Origin: Corallococcus sp. CA053C
GTDB lineage: Bacteria; Myxococcota; Myxococcia; Myxococcales; Myxococcaceae
Direction: 5' to 3'
DNA length: 53,737 nt
Assembly (NCBI RefSeq): GCF_003611675.1
Contig: NZ_RAWA01000019.1
Span: 1 to 53,737, forward strand
Positions 52,831 to 53,737 of the stretch are shown here, piece after piece. Under the pieces are notes generated by a model. The model did no database searches. It worked only from the letters and a program-made list of their open reading frames with translations, and was not told the origin of the DNA. Position 1 is the first letter of the stretch. Each line of letters begins with the position of its first letter. Position numbers and translations under genes: made by a program.

Positions 52831-53737
52831 TCACGCGAAGGCAGCGCTGCGCAGGACCATCACGTCGGCGAAGTCCACGCGCTGCGGCGCCAGACACAGC
52901 GCCCCCTGCGACACCTGCTCCAGGAAGTGCTCGCCGTAGTCGAGCCGGGGGCCGGACGCGTACACGGTGATGTCCCGGGCCCGCGCGACGTCCCCGAGCG
53001 TCCGCGCCACCGCGTGCGCCACCTCTCCCCAGAAGGGGAAGTACAGATAGAACGCGGTGCCGTCCGACAGGTCCACGTCGCGGACATCCGCGTGGATGAA
53101 CTCCAGGTTCGGCAGCGCGAAACGCTCACCATTGCGGCGCGCGGATTCGACATACGTCTGACCGAACTCCACGCCCTTGACCCGGGCGGCGGAGCTCGCG
53201 GCCACGGTGATGGCGAACTTCCCGTTGCCACAGCCCAGGTCGTAGACCGTGTCGCGCAGCCCGGGACTCGTGACGGACAGGAAGTCGGAGATGCGCTGGG
53301 CCCGCGAGGCCATGTTCACCTGACCGAACGGGGGGCGGTCCTGGCCGGTGGTGATGCGGGAGATGCGCAGCAGTCCCTCCAGCCAGTCATCCGCCGCCGT
53401 GCTCGCGCGGCCCGTGGCCTCGGTGAAGCCCAGCCCTTCCCACCGCTCCCGGAAGTGCGCCGGTGAGAGCGCTCCCGTTCGAAGCTGCTCGGCGACGTCC
53501 GCTCCGGAGGCATCCAGCGCCTGGGTCACGCAGAGCGCTCGCGCCACCAGTGCCGCCCACAGCGCCGCGAGTTCTGGACGCCCCCGCACATCCAGCAGGA
53601 GCAGCTCCGGCTCCACGTTCTCCTGCACGAAGGCGAACCGCTCGAAGAGCTCCCACTGCGCGCCCAGGCCCAACGTCAGCAGGTCGCCCGGAACGAGAAG
53701 GGCTTCGGCGCGCTCGACCCACCAGGGGGAGGCGGGC
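52831..53737 (-). CDS. SAM-dependent methyltransferase, 5' end beyond the window
   Basis: A class I methyltransferase. The SAM motif I is VYDLGCGNGKFAITVA, then KGVEFGQTYVESARRNGERF (motif II acidic), FIHADVRDVDL and a motif-IV-like YLYFPFWGE. The internal TTG at 53673 is not the start: the same frame stays open to the window edge with sensible protein (ALLVPGDLLTLGLGAQWELF). The gene therefore continues outside. It probably methylates a small molecule or protein; no specific substrate is readable. Confidence 0.8.
   Translation of the reverse strand, partial: PASPWWVERAEALLVPGDLLTLGLGAQWELFERFAFVQENVEPELLLLDVRGRPELAALWAALVARALCVTQALDASGADVAEQLRTGALSPAHFRERWEGLGFTEATGRASTAADDWLEGLLRISRITTGQDRPPFGQVNMASRAQRISDFLSVTSPGLRDTVYDLGCGNGKFAITVAASSAARVKGVEFGQTYVESARRNGERFALPNLEFIHADVRDVDLSDGTAFYLYFPFWGEVAHAVARTLGDVARARDITVYASGPRLDYGEHFLEQVSQGALCLAPQRVDFADVMVLRSAAFA

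Overview
The window looks like a chromosomal piece of a Myxococcales bacterium (Myxococcus/Corallococcus type). The DNA is very GC-rich, with strong G/C third-position bias and long open frames on the wrong strand. It carries a Sit-type (swarming inhibition) polymorphic toxin lipoprotein with an imm11-type immunity protein, many secreted lipoproteins, tandem AIM24 proteins and kelch/PKD surface proteins. The genus is inference; no rRNA or housekeeping marker is present. I see no tRNA, rRNA or CRISPR array.

Layout. (1) 1-11700 is a mobile-element-rich accessory region: an ankyrin-repeat protein, a broken lipoprotein gene, an IS91-like remnant, an IS701-family element with 4-bp target duplication, a visibly lower-GC membrane KAP-type P-loop NTPase, an internally deleted IS1182-family element with 4-bp target duplication, a SitA-SitI toxin/immunity pair, and an IS30 remnant that has cut away the gene upstream of sitA. 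(2) 11747-17835 holds a membrane alpha/beta hydrolase, a GFA-fold protein, a SpoIIAA-like protein, a divergent pair of beta-solenoid proteins (one with WGR and leucine-rich repeats) and a DoxX protein. (3) 17841-25032 is metabolic and regulatory: a LysR gene divergent from a two-gene thiamine-diphosphate enzyme/aldehyde dehydrogenase operon, an aldo/keto reductase divergent from a second LysR, and an AraC regulator. (4) 25081-30290 holds an MBL-fold protein, a DUF2690-like lipoprotein (with a 3' copy 1.8 kb away), an M48 protease followed by three tandem AIM24 proteins, and a DUF3060 protein. (5) 30351-32348 is a third LysR divergent from a second aldo/keto reductase. (6) 32371-41467 is the most striking block: three tightly packed genes on the minus strand for large ClpA/ClpB-like double-AAA+ proteins with unusual N-terminal domains, degraded first-ATPase Walker B motifs and, in the promoter-proximal gene, a C-terminal domain resembling the stop-codon-side half of release factor RF2 but without GGQ. 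(7) 41659-53737 returns to ordinary genes: a cysteine hydrolase, an outer-membrane barrel, TetR, a HExxH lipoprotein, AraC, a metallophosphoesterase, an M20 amidohydrolase, a hydroxyacid dehydrogenase, secreted proteins, a kelch/PKD lipoprotein and a methyltransferase cut by the window edge.

How genes work together. SitA (toxin lipoprotein) and SitI (immunity) form a translationally coupled unit whose upstream partner is lost. The two enzymes at 18828-21919 overlap regulation with the divergent LysR, and an ATAG-N7-CTAT palindrome lies between them. The M48 protease and the AIM24 trio are co-directional and probably co-transcribed. The three AAA+ genes are separated by 3-4 nt and must be one operon, so their products probably form a hetero-oligomeric unfoldase or act in series. 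I know of no named system matching that operon.
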